From Theodoxus fluviatilis (lineage: Eukaryota > Mollusca > Gastropoda > Cycloneritida > Neritidae): a stretch of DNA of 22,500 bases. Positions 1 through 9,333 of this stretch are shown here, piece after piece. A program made the position numbers and the translations under genes. Where the stretch lies: contig JAWQFJ010020441.1 in assembly GCA_034096865.1 (NCBI GenBank), forward strand, positions 10,001-32,500, read 5' to 3'. Position 1 is the stretch's first letter. Each line of letters opens with the position of its first letter. The notes under the pieces are model-generated. The model saw nothing but the letters and a program-made list of their open reading frames with translations, was not told the origin of the DNA and did not search any database.

Positions 1-1083
1 GACCATCCCCACAAAATGTTTTCGTACATAAGAAACACCAAGATATATTAATATGTTCCGAACTAAAGAGCAGTGTTCATTAAAACACCTGGTGTAAAAG
101 AATTAAACTGGTTAAAACGTTTATAAAAGTGTAAGTGCTCACAGGGTAAACGAAAAGTAATAGTCCATTTCAGTGCTCGAAAGTGCCATCAAGCAGCAAA
201 ATGTACTTGTGCTTGTGTGCTCAAGCTGTTCATATGCACAGGATGTGTCATCAGGCTCCAATTTATCTCTCCTTTCCATCCAAATGGTTTTCATTTTCAA
301 AAATCCTTTCCTGCGTTTGTGGTGCATTTACCTTATACACGGTTTTACCTTTTATTTTCAGGAAAAACTGGTTGTTGCTAACATTGTTTTCTTTTTATCT
401 CCAGGACAAAATATTTACGTTCCAGAAACAGGTTTATATTTTGGATAAACTTTCTGTCAATGGTGCACCATCCCAACTGCTTTATGCACATCTGGAGCAC
501 ACGTTAATCTCACAAACAACTGCGTGGGCCTCGCATGTCGTTTGTTTTCTCCTTAATTCAGCTCACAATATGAGAATAACCTAAATATCCACGTGTGCCT
601 AATGTTTGTTAAAAAATGTACTCACCTATTTGAACAATACTTTGCATAGAGTTTGTTTTTGTCTTTGAAAAAGGTTTGCCCCAGGACTTACTATAATAAC
701 TAATCTTTTACCTGCTACGACAAAACATGGTCTGTTCAGACTGTAATAGTGTGCTTTAATTGTTTCTAAAATGCACGCTCACAATCAATTTTAAATATGT
801 ATACAAAAGCAATTCACTTCTAACTTTTAAGTGATGTACGTGGTTACACGTTCTCGAAAAGCTCGAAAAGAAAACGGAGAAAATGTACAACATTTGCTAT
901 AATGAGCCATGATTAAAATCCTTTCAGTACTTGAGGATACGTGAAATGCATGATCTTTTGTACATACACAACATTTACAATGTATTTTGAATTGTGCTTG
1001 TTTCTAACAGTGAACATTTTTATCTTCACGTTTCTTATGAGTTCGACTTGCACTCCTGAAAATTATTTCAATAATTTCTCACC
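1..1083. other. Upstream non-coding region, nothing recognised
   Basis: AT-rich DNA with no exon I can support. The longest open frame (183-584, plus) has a composition typical of translated AT-rich non-coding DNA and no recognisable motif. In the frame of the downstream coding exon there are stops at 1057-1059 (TGA) and 1072-1074 (TAA), so coding sequence does not read in directly from here. A promoter or 5' UTR for the gene starting near 1084 may lie in this stretch, but no TATA or initiator site stands out. Confidence 0.5.
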
Positions 1084-2420
1084 ATGCTTGTTACTTCTCC
1101 CAAGGCGAAGATGGACTCCATTCGCACACGAGGACCTGTCTTGGCCGCCATTAAAAAATGGCGGGAAAACATGACGAAGAACCGGAAGCATCGAGAGGAA
1201 ATGGAATCGGCACAGTCTCTATCGCGCAGGCGTTCCCTGGCCAAGAGTCGCAGACAGAGCTTGTCGCATGGCACTGCCGCGGCTGATGGGGAAGCAGCTG
1301 ACGGTGAGGCGTCGTCTGATCATAGTGAAGGCACGGCAGGTGGCGAGAGAAGCCCCACGACGAACAAATCTGAGGCACCCCGCGGGAAACCCGGTGACGA
1401 CAGCGCTGTCACCTCTATCACGACGAAGGCCGCCAAGGAGTTTGCTGCACAGAGAAGAGGCAGTCGCGCCAAAGCTTGTGCTGTGCAGAGAAAGGAACTT
1501 TCTGGAGCCAGAAAGCTTTCCTTGCAGAACGATTCTCTTCTCATGCCCAGTCAAGAAACCCCCACAGTAGTTCGATGTGTGACAATTGTGTATGGAGAAG
1601 ACAAAGAAGATCATTCTATGAAGACTGATCTTGCCATTTCTGCAGATGCAGCTCAAAAAGATACGGGCACTGGTGAAGCAGTTGTTCAGGACTTCACCCC
1701 TGAATCCAAAGCTACAGATCACACAGAGAGTTCCCAAGGAAATCCCGGATCAGACTGTGCCTCTCCCAGCAAAGCAGGAACGGCGGAAGCCAATGACGAG
1801 GAGTTTCTAGCCAAACTGACTGAATGGAACATCACCGACCAAAACTACCAGGAAACAAAGTACAAGAAAGTGGTAGACCATTCCCCAGACCGTCTGCCCG
1901 CGCTTCGTGAGGAAGAATCTCGTCATCCTTCTGCTGCACAGGGAGCACCTCCAATGTCTAGAGGAGACAGTCGTGGAATTGTCAGAGAATTTTCGGGAGT
2001 TGAAAGCCCAGCAAGGAACGTCGCTCGAACGATGGAAGTGTCCAAAGATCATGAGTCAGTGACTGTCACTCGAACAGAGATCCAACAACCAAACCTGGTG
2101 GCGAAACGTGAGTCACCGAATGAGACGTCCCTGGACATACCCACAACGTCTCCTCGAAGGCTCCGCAGGAAGTCCATGCCACCGAATATCAGGTCTCCGG
2201 AGTCTCCAGATGCCAAGTCAGTGAAAGACGGCGCCCACTGCAAGGCTGCTGCCGCATCAGGGAACTGCTCTGGAAAGCCGGATGCAACTCTAGCTCCTGT
2301 GAGGGGACGCCGTGCCAGCATGGCGCGACCCCCGGATGCTTACCTCCGTGACAACTTTCGTCAGAACAAAGTTGCTGATATCATCGGAGCAGAAGGCGCC
2401 CCTTCCCCCACGTCGAACAG
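1084..2420 (+). CDS. Exon 1 of an unrecognised basic, probably disordered protein with R-R-x-S motifs
   Basis: First visible coding exon of a three-exon gene. Joined with 2780-3102 and 7110-7414 it gives 1965 nt, or 654 residues plus stop. I do not recognise the family. The exon encodes about 445 residues rich in Ser, Arg, Lys, Ala and Glu, with no signal peptide, membrane segment or folded domain that I can see. Basophilic-kinase-type sites recur: RRRS at Ser51, RRQS at Ser59, RRGS at Ser127, RRKSMP at Ser364 and GRRAS at Ser412. RRKSMP also fits the R-x-x-S-x-P 14-3-3 pattern. The exon ends AACAG|GTAAGA, a near-ideal donor that leaves two bases of a codon. The start is uncertain. ATG 1084 (ACC before it) follows in-frame stops. 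ATG 1111 has a better context (AAG before, G after) and sits just after a possible acceptor ending at 1104, so this could instead be an internal exon. Confidence 0.72.
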
Positions 2421-2779
2421 GTAAGATAAAACAATACTTTCATCGTGAAGAAATTGCCCTTTTTCCTCCCGGAAAGCGCGGATATAGAATACCGCGTATA
2501 CTACATAACCGTGTTTACTCTTTGCAGTTATTATTCATTTTTAATGTCTCTGGCCTACCAAACAAGTTTTCTTCTTCCTCTTTTTCCGTTTTTCTGGTCA
2601 TTTAACTGCATCTTTTGAACACCAATTCACCTCTGAATGCTTGCATTAAAAGGGAAGCATAGGCAGTCTGATTTTACGCCATCAAATAAACCATCACCGG
2701 ATCCAAACACGCGTCTCGACACTTTAGCCCATTGTCGAACTTGCAGCAAAGTTTCTACTCCTGTTGCTGTTTTTCCCAG
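2421..2779 (+). other. Intron 1 (359 bp)
   Basis: The donor is GTAAGA at 2421. The acceptor is a long pyrimidine run ending TTTTTCCCAG at 2779. Only an acceptor in this phase joins the two open frames. CAG at 2744-2746 is also in frame but has a weaker pyrimidine tract and would add 11 codons. CAG ending at 2798 is out of phase with the donor. The intron is AT-rich with pyrimidine-rich stretches and no recognisable repeat. Confidence 0.7.
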
Positions 2780-3102
2780 CTCCCTTGCCCACACCCAGAG
2801 CCACGCGTCGCGACACCCCAAATCCAGGAAGCAGTCGCTTGTACGCCAGGTGCGAGAGCTGAAGCGGCGCAAGGCTGCACAGCGGGCCGCATCCTTGAAC
2901 AGCGAGCGTGTGGTGGGCTACTTGCTGGAGACCGATGGGTCCTTGGTTCAAGTCATGGCTGAGCCTCAGAGAAAACATTTTGCACCGCCCAGCGACCGCC
3001 ACATGCGGCAGCGTCAGCAGCTGGTGGCGCAGGAGCGCAGTGGGGATGAGGGGCGGAAAGCCAGGGTGGAAGTCTTCTTCCAGTCCATCTTCCCACACGA
3101 AG
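2780..3102 (+). CDS. Exon 2 of the unrecognised basic protein
   Basis: This exon encodes residues 446 to 553 plus the first base of codon 554. It starts in the phase left by exon 1 and ends GAAG|GTGAGC, a good donor. The peptide opens with a basic Ser/Lys/Arg stretch containing RKQS (Ser465), then VRELKRRKAAQRAA, which could form a short basic helix. A more ordered-looking segment follows (VVGYLLETDGSLVQVM), then a Gln/Arg-rich segment (RHMRQRQQLVAQER), and it ends with VEVFFQSIFP. The mix of hydrophobic and charged residues in the last half suggests at least one folded element, unlike exon 1. No family is recognised. GC content is clearly above that of the flanking introns, as expected for coding DNA. 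Confidence 0.72.
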
Positions 3103-3423
3103 GTGAGCAAGATTTGGTGGCACCTCCTGGTTTGACTCACAATCGTTATTCGGCATTAAGGTTGAGATACCTGAGCGTTCTTCTGCCTCTATGCAGAAAA
3201 GCTAAGTAAGGTTCTTGGTCGTTTGTGAAAACGAAGATGTGTTAAAACGGAAACCTATGGAATGGGACACAAGATAAACAAATGGCAAAACTACCTTTAC
3301 CTGTATCTCCTGTAGGTGCTTGTTTTTACTTCATGCGTCTGACGAAGACTTTGTTGTCAAAATTTCACATTTGCGCCTTTCATTTATCCGCTTTCCCGTT
3401 CTATAAGGATATATGTATTTATG

Positions 3424-3426
<3 letters not shown>

Positions 3427-3504
<78 letters not shown>

Positions 3505-3562
3505 TTATGGAATATACGTGTGTGTGTGCGTGTGTGTGTGCATGCGTGCGTGCGTGCGTGTG
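3427..3562. repeat. (TA)n followed by (GT)n microsatellite
   Basis: An uninterrupted alternating TA tract runs from 3427 to 3502. After a short unique spacer comes a GT/GC tract at 3519-3562 with GTGC and GCGT variants. Open frames across it (Tyr-Ile and Cys-Val runs) are artefacts of the dinucleotide repeat. Confidence 0.95.
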
Positions 3563-4745
3563 GGTGGTTACGGCAACCCGACCGATCTTTTTTCTGCCGA
3601 CCTTAAACTTTTTTTTAATCGTAAAGAAAAAAAGAGAGGAAAAAATCGACAGTATATCATCGAATTGTGTGCTGTCCCATCTTCTCTGTCCTATGAGCAC
3701 TCGGGAAATCCACTACTTAAGTAAAATATGTGGTTTTTCCAGCAAAAGAGAAATTGTGATTTATGTTCAATCCGGTCTCTTCTATTTAAAAAAAGTTCAG
3801 TCCGACCTACTGACCTCTTTTCCCCCATGTTACCGAAACCACAACTATTATAGCGTGTCTCCGATTGAATCTGCAACCAAGAACTTTTACCCAGTTCTAT
3901 CGAGGACTGCGGTTGTAGAGAAGTCATCTCGTTTTACTGTAGCTTTCATCTGCTTTACCCAGGCTGATTTATTTTGGCTTCTCCTGGTTTGTTTTTGGTT
4001 TAAAATGTCTTGACTGGTCTTCCTTCGCTTTGCTCTAAGTTGCCCTATGTTGTAATCCCGTATTGTCTTGCCTAACTCCGCCTAACGTCGTTGTATTTTG
4101 CTGCGGGATTGCAATGTAGATGGAACCATTGAGTCTGGAGGCACTGGCACGTTTCGTCTTGCATTGTCTTGTGTTTTAACATTACCAGCCGTCGCGAAAG
4201 TGTTTGGCTCTTTGTGTATAGTATGATGCTCTCAGTCGGGATGGAATTTATTTAATCTTTTTAGCAAGAGTCTGATCTTGTCCCCCATTTGCTTGATGTG
4301 TTAGACTAGATTGGGTTTAGATATGACCACCTATGCGTACAAAATCGATGAGTCCGAAATTCTGTGCATTTGTCAAGTCTTTTCCTGGGAGCTGGTCTCA
4401 AGAGAAATAGTGGTGAGCCATTTCCTTGTGTTAGGAAGCGAGCGTGTCGTGCAGTGTAGTGCGTGCGTCTCTCATCTCCCGCCTCTTCATGCAAATAACA
4501 AGAGCACGGTTTAGTGTGCTTGAGCACGCGTGGTACGTCTGAGTTTCACTTGGATGTCGAAGTCATCAACTGCTAGTCCCAAGTGTTGCAAAGTCGAATT
4601 ACAGGAGCAATCTTGAAATGTACACGAAGTGTTCAAGAAAGGTTTTCTCTGGTTCAGTAAAGCCTGAAGGATTGTAGCCCTCTGCAGTGTTAAATGCACG
4701 TTCCTCTAATTCGCTTGATTGACATGCAATTCCTGACGTGTATGA

Positions 4746-4902
4746 GTGTGTGTGTGTGTGTGTTTGTGTGTGTGTGTTGTGTGTGTGTGTGTGTGTGTGT
4801 GTGTTTGTGTGTGTGTGTTTGTTTGTTTGTGTGTGTGTGTGTGTATGTGTGTGTTTGTTTGCGTGTGTTTGTGTGTGTGCGTGCGCTCAAGCGCGCGTGT
4901 GT

Positions 4903-4977
<75 letters not shown>

Positions 4978-5110
4978 TGTGAGTTTGTGTGAGTTTGTGT
5001 GTTTGTGTGTATGTGTGTTTGTGCGTGTGTGTGTATGTGTATGTGTGTGTTTGTGTGTGTGTGTGTTTGTGCGTGTGTGTGTGTGCGCGCGCGCGCTCTC
5101 GCGTCTGTGT
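4746..5110. repeat. (GT)n compound microsatellite, about 365 bp
   Basis: Long GT/TG tract with scattered TTTG, TATG, GCGT and GAGT interruptions. It ends in a short CG-alternating run near 5086-5096 (GCGCGCGCGC). Alternating purine-pyrimidine DNA of this kind can adopt Z-form. Confidence 0.95.
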
Positions 5111-6005
5111 TAGAACTTGCGCTCAGAATGTATGTACTCGTAGCCCCAGTCAACATTATTAGCATACGGATTTCTTTTAGAGTGCACAACTATGTATGAA
5201 AATTGCAGTTGATCGTTGTAGTTTTTATTAACCCAATGTTCAGTTTCATTATGACCTTCCAATGAAAATAACGTATCCTTTTCGTTTTACGCAATTACTA
5301 CCCCCGGGGCGCTATATACGTCGTAAAGGACGATAATTGTTGTCGAAACCGTGGCACCATGTGCTGGTGTAACACCAGATCGAATGCAATTGAAACATAC
5401 TGTTTTCCTGATACGAGATACATAAAACGCCATGAAATGTGTACGCTCTCTATGATAACGCCAGCACCAAGCATGCAGTTTTTGCCTGTCCAAGGACAGA
5501 AGCTATTGGACACTCAGGCACAATAGCGAAACCTTTGATGAGGTAGAACTCTTTCGCTGATAAAAGGTTTCCTTGCGATAATTCATACGTCTGTGTCGAG
5601 GAGAAGTTGTTGAGCGAAGAAGGGTTTGATGCGGATACGTGAAAACCTGCTGTGTAACCGCCCCAGACTGCACGTGTCTGAGTCACTGCAGATTTTCACA
5701 GATGAGGTTCTGTTTACGTGGACATTTCTTTCGCCGGCGAGGCATTTGTTGCGACTTTTATTTGTTTAATGCCTACTCATGTTTCTTCCACGGCCATTTT
5801 TTTAAATTGACGAACAGAGGGAAAGGCAGGTAGGGGTTGTTGGGTGTAGAAGTCTGGGAATGAGGTAGGGTGGTTGTGTTGGCGGGGTCGAGGTAGTGGA
5901 GTCAAAGGCAGAATGAGGAAAAATAACGATGTGCCACTCCGACAAAAAGGGAACACGTTGATTCAATGCTTGATTTAGAATTTGTTTTCAGGTCCTGGTT
6001 ATTTA

Positions 6006-6115
<110 letters not shown>

Positions 6116-6166
6116 TCATAGTATAGTTGTTCTAGAAAAACTCAACCCCGCAGTCTGTAAAGGCCT

Positions 6167-6776
6167 GTTCTAATTGGGCGATGCTTACGCCTATTTCGCC
6201 GATGTTCCGACTTGCCGCAAGTGTCCTCAGTGCTACATCGACGTTGACATACACGTACTTTGAAGTCCGATGTCCAATGTCGCTTTGGCCCATGCTGCGG
6301 CCCGATTGGCAGGCCAGACAGGTGTTTCACGCGTACATACTTGATTGTTCGTGTAATTTATAATAAACAAGCTTTGTCCGCCATTGTTTCCTTCGGTTCG
6401 CAAGCGAAACGTTCACATTTAGAATTACTGACGCAGATACTAAACTGTAACCAACGAACAGTATTAATTTCTCGTAGCTGTATGTAGGATACATGTGCAA
6501 TGTAGCAATTTAACTTTTGATGTATTCTACGTGGTCGAAGGATCGAAGTAAAAGCCGACTTTCAGCCATGCGGCTACGAGATACCTGGCGTATCACGTAA
6601 CTCAGTGATGCAGCAATGACGTGCGCCTATCACCGAAGACGTTACTTACACGTAGATGTAACGTATTTTACATCACTCCCGTCACTGGCGGCGTATTCGT
6701 ATGCATCAGTCCCCAATGAAAGCATCACAAGTCTACTACAGCTTCCATCTCTCTGGATACTGCGCCCAATTAGAAC
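6167..6776. mobile_element. Possible MITE-like element bounded by 14-bp inverted repeats
   Basis: GTTCTAATTGGGCG at 6167-6180 recurs as its exact reverse complement at 6763-6776. Both flank a block that is richer in CpG at its two ends than in its middle. This is the arrangement of a short non-autonomous DNA transposon. No convincing target-site duplication is visible, and outside the 14 bp the ends match only patchily. One 14-bp inverted match somewhere in a window this size is close to chance expectation, so the call is weak. Confidence 0.28.
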
Positions 6777-7109
6777 TGACTCTAACGGAATACTCAGTTT
6801 TACATGTGATAGAAGAAAGTCTGGATGTTTAGTTTAAGAATTCAAATCAAGAATTTACTAGATATGTTTTGCCTGCTCATTTTAAAACGGTGCAACTTCT
6901 ACAGTCTATATATAGCCAAGAAGGCAAAAGAGATTCAGTGATAACTGATTTTATCATTAATTTCTTGTTGAATATTTATCTCATGCACTGGGACGAGTCC
7001 AACCTCTTGCCGTTGTCCTGTCGGTTCTGCTTCTCCATCTCCTCACTTCTAAGCATCGAATCATCGAAGTGCCTCAGTAACTAACCCTTTAACCACTGTC
7101 GCCTCACAG

Positions 7110-7414
7110 ATTCAGAAGAGGCGGAGCGACGACGCGCAGCCCTGGCAGCGCCCAAGGAAGAGCCGCAGCAGAAAGGGTCAACTCTGGCCAACTTCCTGTT
7201 CAAGATCTTCAGGGACAAACCCACAGCGAGAGGCGTGGACCCAAACTCCATGGAGCAAGTCGCCAAGTGCCAGTACATCCGGGTCTACGACCCAAGCAAA
7301 CGCCTGGATGACGACACGATTGCGGAGACAAGCTGGCGCCGTCGCCATAGTGACCCCCATTACGAGGAGAATCTCCGCAAAACATTCCCACTGCCTTACA
7401 GCGGGTGCCGGTGA
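7110..7414 (+). CDS. Exon 3 (terminal coding exon) of the unrecognised basic protein
   Basis: Supplies the last two bases of codon 554 and residues 555 to 654, then stops at TGA 7412-7414. It begins with an acidic/basic stretch (SEEAERRRAALAAPKEE). A hydrophobic-aromatic segment follows (LANFLFKIFRDKP), which could be an amphipathic helix or short linear motif. Next comes a compact-looking segment with conserved-type aromatic residues (CQYIRVYDPSKRLDDD). The C-terminal tail has WRRRHSDPHYEEN. RRRHSDP (Ser634) is both a basophilic-kinase site and a good R-x-x-S-x-P 14-3-3 pattern. The protein ends in SGCR. The exon is GC-rich against AT-rich flanks. I do not recognise the family. No AATAAA occurs between the stop and the foldback starting at 7778, so the transcript end is undefined. 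Confidence 0.72.
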
Positions 7415-7669
7415 AGAAGGGTTAAGATGTGTGAAGCTGGTGGATGGAAGGGACTGGTTTCTCAAATGACGCGAAAGTGCGACGTCATACGTGTTTAATG
7501 GTGTAAGAAGCGCAGGTATAGGGCAGCGTGCCAATTTGACGGTAATGGGAGAGGCGGGGGAGGGGGGGATTAGTTACCTCCCCTCCCTTACTGATCTTTC
7601 TTTTTCCGGTAACATAATGAGACTCGTCGTCTTTCACATCTTTAGCTGCTATAGTGATGTCACGATAGC
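7415..7669 (+). other. Probable 3' UTR or intergenic DNA
   Basis: Follows the TGA at 7412. It includes a G-rich run around 7547-7569. No poly(A) signal is seen before the foldback element. The nearest downstream AATAAA is at 8158, inside its left arm. Confidence 0.35.
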
Positions 7670-7777
7670 ATGCCAGACTGTTATGTTGTTTCCTATTGTG
7701 GGAAGAAATGTGCTGGAGGACATTTATTCCCCAACAATCCTGAACTCTGCATGAAATGGACAATTGCTGTTGAACGT
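7670..7777 (+). pseudogene. N-terminal THAP-like finger fragment
   Basis: ATG at 7670 opens a frame reading MPDCYVVSYC followed by GKK, then HLFP, then CMKWTIAVERH. The spaced Cys pair near the N-terminus, the aromatic-Phe-Pro and the Trp followed by an Arg match the first half of a THAP zinc finger, a C2CH DNA-binding domain of animal proteins and P-element-type transposases. The second Cys-x-x-His half is missing, because the frame runs into the left arm of the foldback at about 7778 and the sequence changes character. It is read here as a gene fragment cut by an insertion or rearrangement. It could also be a first exon whose remainder lies elsewhere. It differs in sequence from the THAP ORF inside the arms. 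Confidence 0.45.
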
Positions 7778-7856
7778 CATAGACGTTATTCACGCAGCGG
7801 CCATTTTGAAATCGAAAACGAGACAGGATGGGTAAATTTAATGGCGGCCAGCGTCT

Positions 7857-8045
7857 ATGGCGAAACCGAAGGCTTCATCATCACATAGACACTGCTGTGT
7901 TCCTTATTGCGAGAACGATGATCGATATGACGAGAACTCCAGACTGTCCTTTTTCAAATTCCCCACAGACAAGAAGCAGAAGAAACTATGGATCTGGAAG
8001 ATTCGGCGTGATCCTGGCAAAAAAATCAAGGCAACAAGAGCTTAG
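7857..8045 (+). pseudogene. Truncated THAP-domain ORF in left arm (62 aa)
   Basis: ATG at 7857 lies in GTCTATGGCG and the stop is TAG 8043-8045. The peptide starts MAKPKASSSHRHCCVPYCEN, then has SFFKFP, then LWIWKIRRDPG. This is the Cys-x3-Cys, Phe-x-Phe-Pro and Trp...Arg-x-Asp series of a THAP finger. The distal Cys-x-x-His-Phe part is absent. The frame stops after KIKATRA, close to where many THAP genes have an intron, so this may be a first exon without its partner. GCGGCCATTTTG and AATGGCGGCC just upstream resemble YY1-type sites common in animal core promoters. AATAAA motifs follow at 8158 and 8188. Confidence 0.6.
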
Positions 8046-8366
8046 ATTTAGGTCTTGTAAAAGCAAAAAAAAAATCATCTAACCAGAACATTCAAGATCC
8101 TCATAAAAACACCATATTTGTCATATCTTTTCATCAACTCAACTACACTTCTTACGAAATAAAACCATTTCTACAACTTGATATACGAATAAAAGCGACA
8201 AGGCTTCAGATAGTGCCTCACGAGGAGCGCACATGTTTGTGATGTAAAACGTGACCTTCATGACAGTATTACACCAAGGATCCTATATAGGGTCTTTGAT
8301 TACACTTTGAGTGATCTTATCTGATACCAGTTGATGTTTTACCCCTCTGCTAAGATTATAATACAA

Positions 8367-8461
8367 TTCATTCGAGTTTTACATGAAACATTTAGTTATC
8401 TCGATCGTCTGCTGGCGTAGTGGCTACGGTTCGATCGTGTTCGTCTGCTTGGTTCGTAGTG
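8367..8461 (-). repeat. Dispersed repeat, third copy (reverse orientation)
   Basis: Contains CATTCGAG, TTTACATGAAACATT, TCGATCG, CTGCTGGCGTAGTGG, TACGGTTC and GTGTTCGTCTGCT in the same order as the reverse complement of both copies at 13.7-14.1 kb. TGGCGTAGTGG resembles a pol III A box, so the family might be a degenerate tRNA-derived SINE. A convincing B box is not visible. Confidence 0.65.
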
Positions 8462-8774
8462 TTGATCATTATGAATGGTGTTTCTTGAAATAAGGTCAGT
8501 AAGCCTATATGTTAATTTATAACGCTAATATAACCATGGGCTGTCTTAATTTATCAAAGCTGTATGTTGATTGCGTCGAAATACATTTTACAAATCCAAG
8601 CTTCGCGCACTTCTATTTATAGCTGACGCGCGGACCTCAGCGGCACCAGGATAGATTATAAATACATTGTTGTCCTCGAACCTGCCTGCTGTTGACATCG
8701 TGTACAATGCTAGTATTGTCTGATGCTATGAAATACGTTCACCAGCAAAAGGTCCAACACATATATTCCCAAGG
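8367..8774. other. Foldback loop
   Basis: The 408-bp spacer is not shared between the arms. Its first part (8367-8461) is a reverse-oriented relative of the repeat at 13754-13849 and 13958-14052. The remainder is AT-rich DNA with no ORF of note. Confidence 0.7.
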
Positions 8775-9073
8775 TTGTATTATAATCTTAGCAGAGGGGT
8801 AAAACATCAACTGGTATCGGATAAGATCACTCGTAGTGTAATACATGTACTGTAATGAAGGTCACGTTTTACATCACAAACATGTGCGCTCCTCGTGAGG
8901 CACTATCTGAAGCCTTGTCGCTTTTATTCGTATATCAAGTTGTAGAAATGGCTTTATTTCGTAAGAAGTGTAGTTGAGTTGATGAACAGATATGACAAAT
9001 ATGGTGTTTTTATGAGGATCTTGAATGTTCTGGTTAGATGATTTTTTTTTTGTTGCTTTTACAAGACCTAAAT

Positions 9074-9253
9074 CTAAGCTCTTGTTGCCTTGATTTTTTT
9101 GCCAGGATCACGCCGAATCTTCCAGATCCATAGTTTCTTCTGCTTCTTGTCTGTGGGGAATTTGAAAAAGGACAGTCTGGAGTTCTCGTCATACCGATCA
9201 TCGTTCTCGCAATAAGGAACACAGCATTGTCTATGAGCCTTCGGTTTCGCCAT
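9074..9253 (-). pseudogene. Truncated THAP-domain ORF in right arm (59 aa)
   Basis: Mirror copy of the left-arm ORF. The minus-strand ATG is at 9253-9251 and the TAG at 9076-9074. From CCVPYCEN onward the peptide is the same as in the left arm, including FFKFP, WIWKIRRDPG and the same stop. It lacks three Ser codons found near the N-terminus of the left copy. The frame is intact in both arms, so the two copies are either recent or kept alike by gene conversion. The zinc-binding distal half is missing here too. Confidence 0.6.
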
Positions 9254-9333
9254 AGACGCTGGCCGCCATTAACTTTACCCACCCTGTCTCGTTTTCGATT
9301 TCAAAATGGCCGCTGCGTGAATAACGTCCATGG

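Larger units (their letters stand above)
7778..9333. mobile_element. 1.56-kb foldback element with two long inverted arms
   Basis: The left arm (about 7778-8366) and right arm (about 8775-9333) are reverse complements of each other apart from scattered substitutions and small indels, and flank a 408-bp loop. Shared landmarks include GACGTTATTCACGCAGCGGCC at the outer ends, the THAP ORF, two AATAAA motifs, and TAAGATTATAATACAA at the inner ends. The left arm is longer, mainly through an extra block of roughly 27 bp near 8275-8305 and 9 bp near the ORF start. No transposase body is present and no target duplication is obvious at the outer ends. Either a foldback-type DNA transposon derivative or a local inverted duplication of a THAP gene's 5' part would explain it. 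Confidence 0.8.

Noticed and set aside
183..584. 133-codon plus-strand open frame upstream of the gene
   Set aside because: AT-rich with no recognisable motif and no splice-phase link to the downstream exon. Overlapping frames are equally open.
1157..1173. AATGGCGGGAAAACATG, identical at 13010-13026 and containing an E2F-like GGCGGGAAA core
   Set aside because: The first copy lies inside coding sequence, and the shared 17 bases do not extend into flanks. I treat it as coincidence unless other copies are found.
3282..4013. 243-codon frame containing poly Tyr-Ile
   Set aside because: It exists only because the TA repeat has no stop in that frame. It lies in intron 2 and has no domain features.
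4690..5113. Cys-Val and Thr-His rich frames
   Set aside because: Translations of GT/CA dinucleotide repeat. The same applies to frames at 12052-12375, 12605-12961, 17785-18354 and 18375-19837.
8403..8475. Possible tRNA gene in the foldback loop
   Set aside because: Only an A-box-like motif is convincing. Acceptor, anticodon and T arms do not fold and the B box is poor. At most a tRNA-derived repeat.
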